A stretch of 15,611 nt of DNA from JAFTYO01 sp045613125 (GTDB lineage: Bacteria; Pseudomonadota; Alphaproteobacteria; RF32; CAG-239): contig JAZLAM010000021.1 of assembly GCA_045613125.1 (NCBI GenBank), positions 1 to 15,611 of the forward strand. Direction: 5' to 3'. Under the pieces are notes generated by a model that saw only the letters and a program-made list of their open reading frames with translations, was not told the origin of the DNA and searched no databases. This document shows positions 7,244 through 15,033 of the stretch, piece by piece. The stretch's first letter is position 1. The number at the start of each line of letters is the position of its first letter. A program made the translations under genes and the position numbers.

Positions 7244-7720
7244 ATGCAAAATTATATTACGGAAATAAATTATGATAAGCTTATCGGTAAACATTTAAGA
7301 GGTGTTGTGATTGATGCTTTGAAAATTGCCGAAGAGCAGGGGTTACCAGGAGAAAATCATTATTATATTACGTTTAAAACTGATTTTGACGGAGTGGAAA
7401 TTCCGCAAATGCTTAAGATACAATATCCTGAAAATATGACAATTGTTCTGCAACACCAGTTTTCCGACTTGGAAGTCTATGATGATAAATTTGCTGTTGT
7501 TCTTACTTTTGGAGGGGTGCCACATCGTTTGGTTATTCCGTTTGCTGCAATTACATATTTTGCAGATCCTTATGCTAAGTTTGGTTTGAGTTTTAATTTT
7601 GAAGAAAGTGATAAAGCTATCAGAATTGAGGATATGCAAATTGACGATGAAGATGATAATTCTTCTGTTTTTCATGCTCCGGCAGAAGTTATTTCAATAG
7701 ATAGCTTTAGAAAGAAGTAA
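7244..7720 (+). CDS. sspB: SspB, ClpXP adaptor for ssrA-tagged proteins
   Basis: The product is 158 residues if it starts at the ATG at 7244, which has GAGGA five bases upstream (7234-7238). The in-frame ATG at 7232 has no ribosome site, so I reject it. The sequence matches the alphaproteobacterial SspB family (PF04386): GLPGENHYYITF, PQMLKIQYPENMTIVLQHQF, RLVIPFAAITYFADPYAKFGLSF. SspB is a cytoplasmic dimer that binds the N-terminal part of the tmRNA tag and tethers tagged proteins to ClpX for degradation. After the folded domain (about 1-120) comes an acidic, flexible stretch (DDEDDNSS). A short C-terminal segment (VISIDSFRKK) fits the place and role of the ClpX-binding tail. It lies directly downstream of ssrA, and the next gene begins one base after its stop codon. 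Confidence 0.93.
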   Translation: MQNYITEINYDKLIGKHLRGVVIDALKIAEEQGLPGENHYYITFKTDFDGVEIPQMLKIQYPENMTIVLQHQFSDLEVYDDKFAVVLTFGGVPHRLVIPFAAITYFADPYAKFGLSFNFEESDKAIRIEDMQIDDEDDNSSVFHAPAEVISIDSFRKK

Positions 7721-7721
7721 T

Positions 7722-7943
7722 ATGAAAAAAATTTCGGTTGTAATAGCGGGCAGACACTATACAAGTGTAACTTTAGAAGAAGAATTTTATGATTTGTTGC
7801 AACAAATTGCTGTTGAGCAAAAATGTAGTATTAATTCTCTTGTAACCGAAATTGATATGAAAAGAGATGATAACAAAAATCTTTCAAGCGCAATTAGAAT
7901 TTATTTATTAAAATATTTACAAGATAAAATTAAAAGCCTGTAA
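7722..7943 (+). CDS. Small ribbon-helix-helix domain protein
   Basis: This 73-residue protein fits the RHH_4 type of ribbon-helix-helix domain seen in alphaproteobacteria. A basic strand GRHYTSVTLEEEFYDLL is followed by a helix (LLQQIAVEQ), a turn, and a second helix SINSLVTEID, ending NLSSAIRIYLLKYL. RHH proteins dimerise and usually bind DNA through the strand, but no DNA target has been clearly shown for this subgroup. The ATG at 7722 is one base after the sspB stop and has no strong ribosome site of its own, so translation is probably coupled to sspB. RHH genes of this kind often neighbour sspB in alphaproteobacteria. The stop codon lies inside the terminator hairpin shared with ftsK. Confidence 0.85.
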   Translation: MKKISVVIAGRHYTSVTLEEEFYDLLQQIAVEQKCSINSLVTEIDMKRDDNKNLSSAIRIYLLKYLQDKIKSL

Positions 7944-7960
7944 AAACAGGCTTTTAATTT
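7927..7960. terminator. Bidirectional terminator between the RHH gene and ftsK
   Basis: AAATTAAAAGCCTGT (7927-7941) and ACAGGCTTTTAATTT (7946-7960) form a perfect 15-bp stem with an AAAA loop. The A and T runs are symmetrical, so it works on both strands. It overlaps the last codons and stop of the RHH gene and reaches the ftsK stop codon (7959-7961). Confidence 0.9.
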
Positions 7961-10208
7961 ACAAAATTTCACGTCTTCCAACGTGGTCTGCAGGACCGAC
8001 AATACCTTCTTCTTCCATGCGGTCAATGAGTGCTGCGGCTCTATTGTATCCGATGCGTAACTTACGTTGTATATAGCTGGTAGAAGCCTTTTTATCATTT
8101 CTGACAATGTTAACAGCTTGAGTATATAAATCTTCTTCTCCTGCTCCCATAGATGTATTATCAAAAACAGATATACTATCTTTGGAGTTAAGCTCTCCAG
8201 CTGTTACCTCTTCAATATATTCAGGCGCACGTTGTGTTTTTAAAAACTCTACGACAGCTTCAACTTCGCTATCTTTTACAAAGCTTCCGTGAACACGAAG
8301 AGGTCTTAAACCGGCAGGCATATAAAGCATATCTCCCATACCTAAAAGTTGTTCTGCACCTTGTTCGCCTAAGATTGTTCTACTATCGATTTTTGATGTA
8401 ACTTGGAAACTTATGCGGCTAGGGAAGTTTGCTTTTATGGTTCCTGTAATTACATCAACAGATGGTCTTTGTGTTGACATAATAAGGTGTAACCCTGCCG
8501 CACGAGCCATTTGAGCCAAACGTTGAATTGCAGCTTCAACTTCTTTGCCGGCAACAAGCATTAAATCAGCCATCTCGTCTACAACGATTACGATATATGG
8601 TAATTCTGTTGTATCTATTTCTTGTTCTTCATAAATTGGTTTTCCTGTTTCAGCATCAAAACCGATCTGAATGGTTCTTGTAATTTTTTCGCCACTTTCT
8701 CTTAATTCTTTAAGCTTTTGATTATACCCTGAAATGTTACGAACATTAAGTTGAGCCATTTTACGGTAACGTTCTTCCATTTCTCTTACTGCCCATTTAA
8801 GTCCTATAACTGCTTTTGTCGGATCTGTTATAACTGGCGTTAAAAGGTGAGGTATTCCGTTATACATTGAAAATTCAAGCATTTTCGGATCAATCATTAT
8901 GAGTTTACATTCTTCAGGTTTCATTCTGTAAAGAAGTGATAATATCATCGAATTAACACCAACAGATTTACCGGAACCGGTGGTTCCTGCTACCAATAAG
9001 TGAGGCATTTTTGCTAAATCGGCATAAGTATTCTTTCCTCCGATATCTTTACCTAAAACAATGTTTAATGTATTTTTAGTTTCTTTAAATTGCGGATCAG
9101 ATAATAAGTCTTTAAGCCATACTGTTTCACGCTTAGAATTCGGCATTTCAATACCAATTGTATTAGATCCAGGAACAACGGCAATACGAACAGAAATTGC
9201 TGACATTGAGCGTGCGATATCATCGGCTAAACTTATAACTCGAGCAGTTTTTGTTCCCGGAGCCGGCTCAAGTTCATATAATGTAACAACAGGTCCTGGA
9301 CGTACTTTAACAATTTTACCATTTACCCCAAATTCTTGCAAAACTTCTTCAAGTTTTGATGCGGTTGCATCAAGTTCTTTTTGGCTTATCTCATTGCCCC
9401 CTTTATCTTTAGGACGTGATAGTAAATTTATATCTGGATAAGTGTAACCATCGGATATGTTGTTTGATGTTTTTTTTGTAGGAACAGATACTTTAGCTTC
9501 TATGGGTTTAGGTTTTTCTTGTTTTTTAGGTTCTTTTATTTTTGGTTCTTTACGAACGATAACAGCTTTCTTTCCTCTTGATTTATTGTATATTTTTACA
9601 ATTAAAACAATAAATATTTGTGTTATAAGATATACTTTTTTGGTGATGAATTTTAATAAAGAATACCAATTCCTAAGCGATAATCCCAGAACCATATTTA
9701 GGGCTATAAAGCTTAAAAAGAATAGTATAGATACCAAAAGTTCGAATCCGTACAATAGATTTAGATTGGCAATTTTAGTTTGTAAAAAACCGGCTGATAT
9801 TTGAGCAAATTTTCCTCCGAGTGGATAGTTTCCGAAAGTTGTAGGGTATATCAAATTTATTGCCGAAGAAAGAGATATAATACCTAAAATGAATGCAAAT
9901 AAACATGTTTTAAATTCTATTATAGTGTTGTAACGAATGAGGTAATATCCCCAAATTAAAAGCCCTGTAGCAAAAATAGGTAAACTTATTCCTAGGCCGC
10001 ATAAAACAATGTCTGCCAAGTTAGCCCCAAAAAATCCCAATAAATTTGAAGGAGCTAAATTGTTTTGTTGATTAATACAAGGATCGGCAGGATTATAACT
10101 GAGAAGCGATATGTATAAAACAATAACAAGTGCAATTAAAGCAAAACCACAAAGCTTTTTAGCAAGTATTTTCAGCTTACCTTGTTCTTTTTTCTTTTTT
10201 TTTACCAT
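7959..10208 (-). CDS. ftsK: DNA translocase FtsK
   Basis: This 749-residue septal DNA pump moves chromosome ends apart and activates XerCD recombination at dif during division. The N-terminus has a basic tail, then about four hydrophobic segments between residues 20 and 175 that anchor it at the septum. A short basic, Lys/Pro-rich linker (about 205-250) follows, much shorter than in E. coli. The motor domain spans about 280-665, with Walker A GTTGSGKS at 408-415 and Walker B IVVDE at 541-545. A winged-helix gamma domain (about 690-749, DLYTQAVNIVRNDKKASTSY...HVGRREIL) reads the KOPS polarity sequences. AGGAGA lies 11 bases upstream of the ATG. It follows the glycosyltransferase gene by 18 bases on the same strand, so the two are probably co-transcribed. 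Confidence 0.96.
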   Translation of the reverse strand: MVKKKKKEQGKLKILAKKLCGFALIALVIVLYISLLSYNPADPCINQQNNLAPSNLLGFFGANLADIVLCGLGISLPIFATGLLIWGYYLIRYNTIIEFKTCLFAFILGIISLSSAINLIYPTTFGNYPLGGKFAQISAGFLQTKIANLNLLYGFELLVSILFFLSFIALNMVLGLSLRNWYSLLKFITKKVYLITQIFIVLIVKIYNKSRGKKAVIVRKEPKIKEPKKQEKPKPIEAKVSVPTKKTSNNISDGYTYPDINLLSRPKDKGGNEISQKELDATASKLEEVLQEFGVNGKIVKVRPGPVVTLYELEPAPGTKTARVISLADDIARSMSAISVRIAVVPGSNTIGIEMPNSKRETVWLKDLLSDPQFKETKNTLNIVLGKDIGGKNTYADLAKMPHLLVAGTTGSGKSVGVNSMILSLLYRMKPEECKLIMIDPKMLEFSMYNGIPHLLTPVITDPTKAVIGLKWAVREMEERYRKMAQLNVRNISGYNQKLKELRESGEKITRTIQIGFDAETGKPIYEEQEIDTTELPYIVIVVDEMADLMLVAGKEVEAAIQRLAQMARAAGLHLIMSTQRPSVDVITGTIKANFPSRISFQVTSKIDSRTILGEQGAEQLLGMGDMLYMPAGLRPLRVHGSFVKDSEVEAVVEFLKTQRAPEYIEEVTAGELNSKDSISVFDNTSMGAGEEDLYTQAVNIVRNDKKASTSYIQRKLRIGYNRAAALIDRMEEEGIVGPADHVGRREIL

Positions 10209-10226
10209 GCTTACAATTTTCTCCTA

Positions 10227-11060
10227 TTAAATTTGAAAGTTTTTAAGTTCTTCTAAGCTAACATACACCTCTCTATCGATACAAATAGATGGATTTAATT
10301 TTATATTGGTTATATTTGACGCTTTGTATGCTTGATATTTAATGATGCTAGGTATGTGCTTTTCTTCTTGTTGTATTTGCGAAGATATTTTTCGAATATG
10401 TTCAATTTTTTTGCTTTGTCCTGGGGTTGTATATTGAGGACGACATAATGTCAAAATTTCGGTTACACCACATGATGTCATTCCTTTTTTCATAAAATAC
10501 ATGACAATGTCAATATCTTCTTTTTTATCGTCTTCAGTTAATTGAATGGGGAAAAGATCTTGTATTTCTTCACGATTCATCATAAATGTAGATAGGCATA
10601 TATTGGTAGTTTTTTCATAGTTGACCAAATTTACCTTAGATTCAATCGACGAACATCCAGTAGGTAATAAATCGCAATTATCATCAGCAAAAGCGTAGCT
10701 GGTATGACTTAAAATAAAGTTATATCTAAGCATAAAAGCATAATGACGTGATATTTTATAGCTTACCCATAAGTTTTCCGGTTCTAGAATAGCGATATAC
10801 TCTCCGGTTGCTTTGGATATTGCATAACTATAAGATTCCGTGGCTCCTTTATGTATTTTGTTAAGGCATAATTTTATTCTTTTATCATATTTTTTGTAGC
10901 GTTGTAATTTAGCCGCTGTAGAATCTGTGGAAGCATCATTAACAATTATCCACTCTAAATTAGGGTAGTCTTGATAGGCAAAACTCTTGTACATCGTATC
11001 TAAAAATTGCTCGCAATTGTAAGCTACGGTAATTACGGATATTTTTTTATATTCTGTCAT
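10227..11060 (-). CDS. Family 2 glycosyltransferase with altered DXD motif
   Basis: The product is 277 residues from the ATG at 11060; an in-frame TTG at 11066 is possible but less likely, and neither start has a good ribosome site. The N-terminal GT-A fold is clear: ISVITVAYNCEQFLD, then LEWIIVNDASTDST with the nucleotide-binding Asp42, then KGATESYSYAISKATGEYIAIL. The GT2 family transfers a sugar from a nucleotide donor, often in lipopolysaccharide or capsule synthesis. Where most members have DSDD or a similar metal-binding DXD, this one reads LEPEN (residues 92-96). It also contains SHTSYAF and CLSTFMMNRE, which resemble the TuaG-like subgroup. No membrane helix is obvious. It is transcribed toward ftsK and divergent from fabD. 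Acceptor and product are unknown. Confidence 0.85.
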   Translation of the reverse strand: MTEYKKISVITVAYNCEQFLDTMYKSFAYQDYPNLEWIIVNDASTDSTAAKLQRYKKYDKRIKLCLNKIHKGATESYSYAISKATGEYIAILEPENLWVSYKISRHYAFMLRYNFILSHTSYAFADDNCDLLPTGCSSIESKVNLVNYEKTTNICLSTFMMNREEIQDLFPIQLTEDDKKEDIDIVMYFMKKGMTSCGVTEILTLCRPQYTTPGQSKKIEHIRKISSQIQQEEKHIPSIIKYQAYKASNITNIKLNPSICIDREVYVSLEELKNFQI

Positions 11061-11116
11061 AAGCAACTACTAATTTTGTTTTTTAAAATTCCCTGTGTCT
11101 GTTTTTTCATAAAAAC

Positions 11117-11145
11117 TTGACTTTAAACTAAAGTACACATAATTT
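11117..11145 (+). promoter_or_regulatory. Promoter of fabD-fabG
   Basis: TTGACT (11117-11122) and TAATTT (11140-11145) are separated by 17 bases. The expected start is near 11152, giving a leader of about 28 bases before the fabD ATG. CATAAT at 11138-11143 is an alternative -10 with a shorter spacer. Confidence 0.6.
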
Positions 11146-11150
11146 CTCAA
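11122..11150 (-). promoter_or_regulatory. Candidate promoter of the glycosyltransferase-ftsK pair
   Basis: On the minus strand TTGAGA (11150-11145) and TTTAAA (11127-11122) are 17 bases apart. It would overlap the fabD promoter face to face, so the two may interfere. The -10 is poor and the region is AT-rich. Confidence 0.35.
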
Positions 11151-11179
11151 TAAAAGATTAAAAAAAGAGGTTTAATTTT

Positions 11180-12124
11180 ATGAAATATGCATTTGTTTTT
11201 CCCGGACAGGGATCTCAATTTGTCGGTATGGGTAAAGAGCTGGCCGAAAATTTTGCTACAGCTAAAGAAGTTTTTGAAGAAGTGAATAATGCTTTGGATC
11301 AGAATTTATTTAAACTAATGACGGAAGGACCGGAAAGTGAATTGATGCTTACAGCTAATACGCAACCGGCTTTGATGGCTCATTCAATGGCTGTTGTTAG
11401 AGTTTTAGAAAAAGATTTTGGTGTGGTATTGAAAGATAAAGCAACTTTTGTTGCCGGACATTCTCTAGGAGAGTATTCTGCTGCTTGTGCAAGTGGAGTA
11501 TTTTCACTTTCTGATACGGCTAAACTGCTACGTATCAGGGGGGATGCAATGCAAAAAGCTGTACCGGTAGGTGTTGGAGGTATGGCTGCCGTTTTGGGAG
11601 TGTCGTTTAAAGATGTTGAAGCTTTGGTTGAAGCTTGTGCAGATGAAAAGAATATATGTGTGGCAGCAAATGACAACTCTGATGGACAAGTCGTGTTGTC
11701 GGGGCATATGGCTGCAATTGATAAAGCTGTAGAAATTGCTTCGGAGTTTGGAGCTAAACGTTGTGTTAAACTATCGGTTAGTGCGCCTTTCCATAGCCCC
11801 TTAATGCAACCTGCAGCTGAAACTATGGCCAGAGCTTTAATGCAAGTGGAAAGTTACGATGCTAAAATTCCACTTATTGCAAATGTTTTAGCAGAACCGA
11901 TTACCGGTAATAAAGATATTATAAAAAATTTGATATCGCAAGTGACTGGAACAGTAAGATGGCGGGAAACCGTTAGTTTTATGCAAGAACAAGGTGTTAC
12001 CGATATTGTAGAAATCGGGGCCGGAAAAGTTCTTTCAGGAATCGCCAAAAGAAGCGCTAAAGAAATTAATTCAGTTTCTGTTGGCACCGTAGCCGAGATA
12101 GAAGAATTGGCAAAAAATTTATAA
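11180..12124 (+). CDS. fabD: Malonyl-CoA:ACP transacylase FabD
   Basis: This 314-residue cytoplasmic enzyme moves malonyl from CoA to acyl carrier protein, supplying the extender unit of type II fatty acid synthesis. The N-terminal FPGQGSQFVGMG is the family signature. The nucleophile is Ser95 in GHSLGEY. Arg120 (LRIRGDAM) should hold the malonyl carboxylate. His205 in APFHSPLM is the catalytic base, and Gln254 (SQVTGTVRW) completes the site. The length is close to E. coli FabD. AGAGG at 11166-11170 supports the start. fabG follows after a 21-base gap with its own ribosome site, so the two form an operon. Confidence 0.97.
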   Translation: MKYAFVFPGQGSQFVGMGKELAENFATAKEVFEEVNNALDQNLFKLMTEGPESELMLTANTQPALMAHSMAVVRVLEKDFGVVLKDKATFVAGHSLGEYSAACASGVFSLSDTAKLLRIRGDAMQKAVPVGVGGMAAVLGVSFKDVEALVEACADEKNICVAANDNSDGQVVLSGHMAAIDKAVEIASEFGAKRCVKLSVSAPFHSPLMQPAAETMARALMQVESYDAKIPLIANVLAEPITGNKDIIKNLISQVTGTVRWRETVSFMQEQGVTDIVEIGAGKVLSGIAKRSAKEINSVSVGTVAEIEELAKNL

Positions 12125-12145
12125 CTTTTAATGAAGGATAATAAT

Positions 12146-12883
12146 ATGTTCAGATTAGATGGAAAAGTAGCTTTAATTACCGGCGCAGCTGGTGGTTTAG
12201 GCGATAAAATTGCACGTACATTATATGCTCAAGGAGCTAAATTGGCTTTGACGGATATGCGTTTAGAACCGATGGAACAGCTTAAAAAAGAACTTGGAGA
12301 TAATGTGGAATGCTTTGTGGCAAATCTTTCAAATCCGGAAGAAATTGCAGAATTAATTAAAAATGTAGAAGAAAAGTTTGGCCAAGTAGATATTTTGGTA
12401 AATAATGCCGGCTTAACACGTGATAACTTGTTTATGCGTATGAGTGATGAAGACTGGCAACTTGTTTTAGATGTTAATCTTTCAGCCGGTTTTAAACTCG
12501 CTAAAGCTTGTATCAGAGGTATGATGAAGAGAAGATATGGACGCATTATCGGTATCGCTTCAGTTGTTGGTGTTATGGGAAATGCAGGACAAGCTAACTA
12601 TTCAGCCTCAAAAGCAGGTATGATTGCAATGAATAAATGTTTGGCACAAGAAGTTGGTTCTCGAGGAATTACTGTTAACTCTGTTGCTCCGGGATTTATC
12701 AGGACGGCAATGACCGATGTTTTACCTGATGATGTGAAAGCAGCTCTTTTGAATAAAATTCCGGAAGGAAAGCTTGGCGAAGCTCAAGATATTGCAAATG
12801 CTGTAGCTTTCTTAGCTTCTGATGAAGCTCAATATATTACCGGTCAGACGTTGCATGTAAATGGCGGTATGGCTATGATTTAG
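12146..12883 (+). CDS. fabG: 3-oxoacyl-ACP reductase FabG
   Basis: This NADPH-dependent short-chain dehydrogenase reduces 3-oxoacyl-ACP to 3-hydroxyacyl-ACP, the first reduction in each elongation cycle. I place the start at the ATG at 12146 because AAGGA (12134-12138) lies seven bases before it. That gives 245 residues, almost exactly the E. coli length; the in-frame ATG at 12131 would place that ribosome site inside the gene. The cofactor loop is TGAAGGLG (12-19), NNAG is at 86-89, and the catalytic residues are Asn111, Ser139, Tyr152 and Lys156 (NYSASK). The C-terminus GQTLHVNGGMAMI is typical. The gene ends 16 bases before a strong terminator. acpP and fabF, which often follow, are absent. 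Confidence 0.97.
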   Translation: MFRLDGKVALITGAAGGLGDKIARTLYAQGAKLALTDMRLEPMEQLKKELGDNVECFVANLSNPEEIAELIKNVEEKFGQVDILVNNAGLTRDNLFMRMSDEDWQLVLDVNLSAGFKLAKACIRGMMKRRYGRIIGIASVVGVMGNAGQANYSASKAGMIAMNKCLAQEVGSRGITVNSVAPGFIRTAMTDVLPDDVKAALLNKIPEGKLGEAQDIANAVAFLASDEAQYITGQTLHVNGGMAMI

Positions 12884-12899
12884 TGTTTAAGCTTAAATT

Positions 12900-12935
12900 A
12901 GCCTCTTACTTAACAAAGTAAGGGGCTTTTTTTTT
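12900..12935 (+). terminator. Strong rho-independent terminator of fabD-fabG
   Basis: AGCCTCTTACTT (12900-12911) pairs with AAGTAAGGGGCT (12916-12927), a 12-bp stem with one T-G pair and an AACA loop. Nine T follow from 12927 to 12935. Confidence 0.93.
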
Positions 12936-13043
12936 GAGTGTAGATAATTATGTTATTTTCATACACAAGTATAAAAAATTATGTTGAGTTTTGGAACGTA
13001 AAAGATAAACTCTTTGATATGTCGTTCAAATAGGGGAAATTTT

Positions 13044-14351
13044 ATGAAAAAATATATATGTTTTGCAATTTTATTATTTAGCGTTACAAATGCTTATAGC
13101 TCTGTTAATGATTTGAAACAGTTAGATACACAGGAAACTCCCGTGGAAGTTATGCATACCAAAGATGGTAAAAAAATTACATGTGGTGTTGAGCAAAATA
13201 TACGTTTTTGTAAAGATAGCAAGGGTTTACCTTACACCGGGGTAGCTTATGTTAAATATGAAAATAACAATATTCAAAGGGAAGAAACTTACAAAGATGG
13301 TAAATTAAATGGTCTTTTGTCGGCATATTATCAAAGTGGTAAAATTAAAGAGCAGGTAAATTATAAAAATGGTGTGGCAGAAGGTGTTGCTAAAGTTTAT
13401 TATGAAAATTCTAATCTTAAAAATGAAGGAAGTTATAAAAACGGAAAATTAGATGGGATTATAAAGTCTTTTTATGAAGATGGTAAATTACAAAAAGAAG
13501 GTAATTATAAAGAAGGTAAACTAAATGGTTTGGCTAAAACCTATTATACAAACGGACAACTTCAATCTGAAGAAGTATATAATGATAATAAAATCAGCGG
13601 TGAGGCTAAACAATATTATGAAGATGGAAAAATTTACAAAAAGATAAATTTAACAGATGGTGTGTTGCATGGACCTTCAACGGTATATAGTGAAAATGGT
13701 AATGTTATTTCGGAAGTAAATTTTAAAAATGGTAAATTTGATGGCATATTTAGGGAATTTTATAAAGATTCTCATGTTAAAGTTGAAGGATTTTTCTCAG
13801 AAGATATGAAAAATGGGCCATTTGTGGCTTATTATGAAAATGGTCAGATGCATATTAGAGAAAATTATAAAAATGATAAAAAAGAAGGTGTGTTTATAGA
13901 ATATTATGATAATGGTCAAATTAAAACGGAAGTTATGTATAGAGAAGATAAAAAAGAAGGTCCTGAAAAAATTTTTCATAAAAATGGTCAGCTTAAAATA
14001 ATGTCTGATTATGTTAATGGTATGATTAATGGTATTTCTACAGAATATTATGAAAGCGGAAAATTAAAATTTAAGGCTGGTTATAAAAACAATAAAATGG
14101 AAGGCCTTAAATATATGTATTATGAAAATGGTAATCTAATGGCTGAGGGAAATTTTGTAAATGATAAGCCAGAAGGTGTAGTTAAGGTTTATAATGAACA
14201 AGGTCAGCTTGTGGCAGAGACAACATTTAAAAATGGTGAGGTCGTTGAGCAAGTTGAAATAAATTATGAACAGGAAGTGCCGGTTAAAGAAGAAATAAAA
14301 TCTGATAAGGCAGAAGTTTCAGAAGCTAAAGTTAGCGAAGATAAAAAATGA
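13044..14351 (+). CDS. Exported protein of tandem MORN-like (MORN_2) repeats
   Basis: The start is the ATG at 13044, preceded by AGGGGAA (13032-13038). The upstream in-frame TTG at 13014 has no such site and would bury the signal peptide. The product has 435 residues. Residues 1-19 (MKKYICFAILLFSVTNAYS) are a Sec signal peptide with no lipobox cysteine, so the protein is periplasmic or secreted. From about residue 59 to 394 it consists of 24-residue units with the pattern YKNGKLDGxxKxYYENGxLxxEGN, as in PF07661 (MORN_2, also annotated as YwqK-family antitoxin). The tail is Glu/Lys-rich (VPVKEEIKSDKAEVSEAKVSEDKK). Two cysteines lie just before the repeats (TCGVEQNIRFCKDS) and may form a disulphide. 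The biochemical role of this family is not known. No toxin gene is adjacent, so the antitoxin name is not supported here. Confidence 0.88.
   Translation: MKKYICFAILLFSVTNAYSSVNDLKQLDTQETPVEVMHTKDGKKITCGVEQNIRFCKDSKGLPYTGVAYVKYENNNIQREETYKDGKLNGLLSAYYQSGKIKEQVNYKNGVAEGVAKVYYENSNLKNEGSYKNGKLDGIIKSFYEDGKLQKEGNYKEGKLNGLAKTYYTNGQLQSEEVYNDNKISGEAKQYYEDGKIYKKINLTDGVLHGPSTVYSENGNVISEVNFKNGKFDGIFREFYKDSHVKVEGFFSEDMKNGPFVAYYENGQMHIRENYKNDKKEGVFIEYYDNGQIKTEVMYREDKKEGPEKIFHKNGQLKIMSDYVNGMINGISTEYYESGKLKFKAGYKNNKMEGLKYMYYENGNLMAEGNFVNDKPEGVVKVYNEQGQLVAETTFKNGEVVEQVEINYEQEVPVKEEIKSDKAEVSEAKVSEDKK
13218..14225 (+). repeat. Fourteen in-register 72-bp units encoding MORN-like repeats
   Basis: Unit starts fall exactly every 72 bases. 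The best-defined begins with the TAC of YKDG at 13290, the next starts at 13362, and the end of the array at 14226 (FKNG) is 13 units further on. One more divergent unit (SKGLPYTG...) precedes them from 13218. No unit has gained or lost a codon, although the DNA sequences have diverged considerably. Confidence 0.9.
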
Positions 14352-14361
14352 TAAACAAAAA

Positions 14362-14416
14362 CACGTAAAATGAACAATCCGTAAATTGCGGAAATTCATT
14401 TTACGTGCATTTTTTT
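14362..14416. terminator. Bidirectional terminator between convergent genes
   Basis: CACGTAAAATGAA (14362-14374) pairs perfectly with TTCATTTTACGTG (14395-14407), a 13-bp stem. The loop contains a second small stem CCG/CGG (14379-14381/14389-14391). An A-rich left flank and seven T at 14410-14416 allow use on both strands. It lies between the stop codons of the MORN-repeat gene and the membrane protein. Confidence 0.88.
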
Positions 14417-14930
14417 AGATGTTAGCTTTTTCGACACATATTGCAACTTCGATTTTAATTCTTTTGCGTTGCTCTAGATCTAAATAAGCTACCTCTCGTG
14501 CACGGTAAAAGTGCTTTTTGTAAATAACTTTAACGGTGGTGTCTTTTTTTTCATAACCGGTATTTTTCATAATAACCGGTGTTGAAAAATGCCCTTCTTT
14601 AATTTGACCTAAAACAAAGTTTTCTTCAGCATGAATAATCTGACAATCATAAACTTTGTTTTTATTAATGACACAAATAACAGCACCGGAAATTTGTAGC
14701 GCAAGAACAAAATACATAAATAAACAGTATCCGCACCAAGCAAGCCACCCGACAACTGATGTTATTGGCCACCAAATGGGGGTAAGACAACACAGCGTTA
14801 AAACTGCAAACTGGAAACCGATTTGGAAATATACACCAAATTGGCTTCGTGGATTTGTTAACATTGATGCTAAAAATGAAATTTGAGCATACAAGATTAA
14901 AAGAAATAAAAAAACAGCATAATTACCCAT
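14415..14930 (-). CDS. Hypothetical small membrane protein
   Basis: I do not recognise this 171-residue protein. Residues 1-90 hold about three hydrophobic membrane segments (roughly 5-24, 31-53 and 57-88), with two tryptophan-rich joins (IWWPI, GWLAWCGY). The remaining 80 residues form a soluble, mixed-charge domain rich in predicted beta strands (KVYDCQIIHAEENFVLGQI, TVKVIYKKHFYRAREVAYL). There is no signal peptide distinct from the first membrane helix and no good ribosome site before the ATG at 14928-14930. A near-consensus promoter lies about 40 bases upstream, which supports real expression. It is convergent with the MORN-repeat gene and is the last gene before the structured repeat block. 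Confidence 0.75.
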   Translation of the reverse strand: MGNYAVFLFLLILYAQISFLASMLTNPRSQFGVYFQIGFQFAVLTLCCLTPIWWPITSVVGWLAWCGYCLFMYFVLALQISGAVICVINKNKVYDCQIIHAEENFVLGQIKEGHFSTPVIMKNTGYEKKDTTVKVIYKKHFYRAREVAYLDLEQRKRIKIEVAICVEKANI

Positions 14931-14977
14931 AGATTAATAATTTTAACAGTTGAACAATAATATTAATTATGTTGTTG

Positions 14978-15005
14978 ATTATAGGAAATATATACAATTT
15001 GTCAA
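14978..15005 (-). promoter_or_regulatory. Near-perfect sigma70 promoter for 14415-14930
   Basis: On the minus strand the sequence reads TTGACA (15005-15000), 16 bases, then TATAAT (14983-14978). Both hexamers are exact consensus. The expected start is near 14971, about 40 bases before the ATG at 14930. This is the best promoter in the window. Confidence 0.82.
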
Positions 15006-15033
15006 TAAAATTATTAACTTGCACAATACCTAT

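Noticed and set aside
9061..9804. Plus-strand open frames opposite ftsK
   Set aside because: They are antisense shadows of a strongly conserved gene and have no promoter or ribosome site.
13014..13043. TTG at 13014 as start of the MORN-repeat protein
   Set aside because: AGGGGAA precedes the ATG at 13044, and the signal peptide begins there.
13044..14351. Antitoxin of a toxin-antitoxin pair (YwqK-type label)
   Set aside because: No toxin-like gene is adjacent, the protein has a signal peptide, and the neighbours are separated by terminators.
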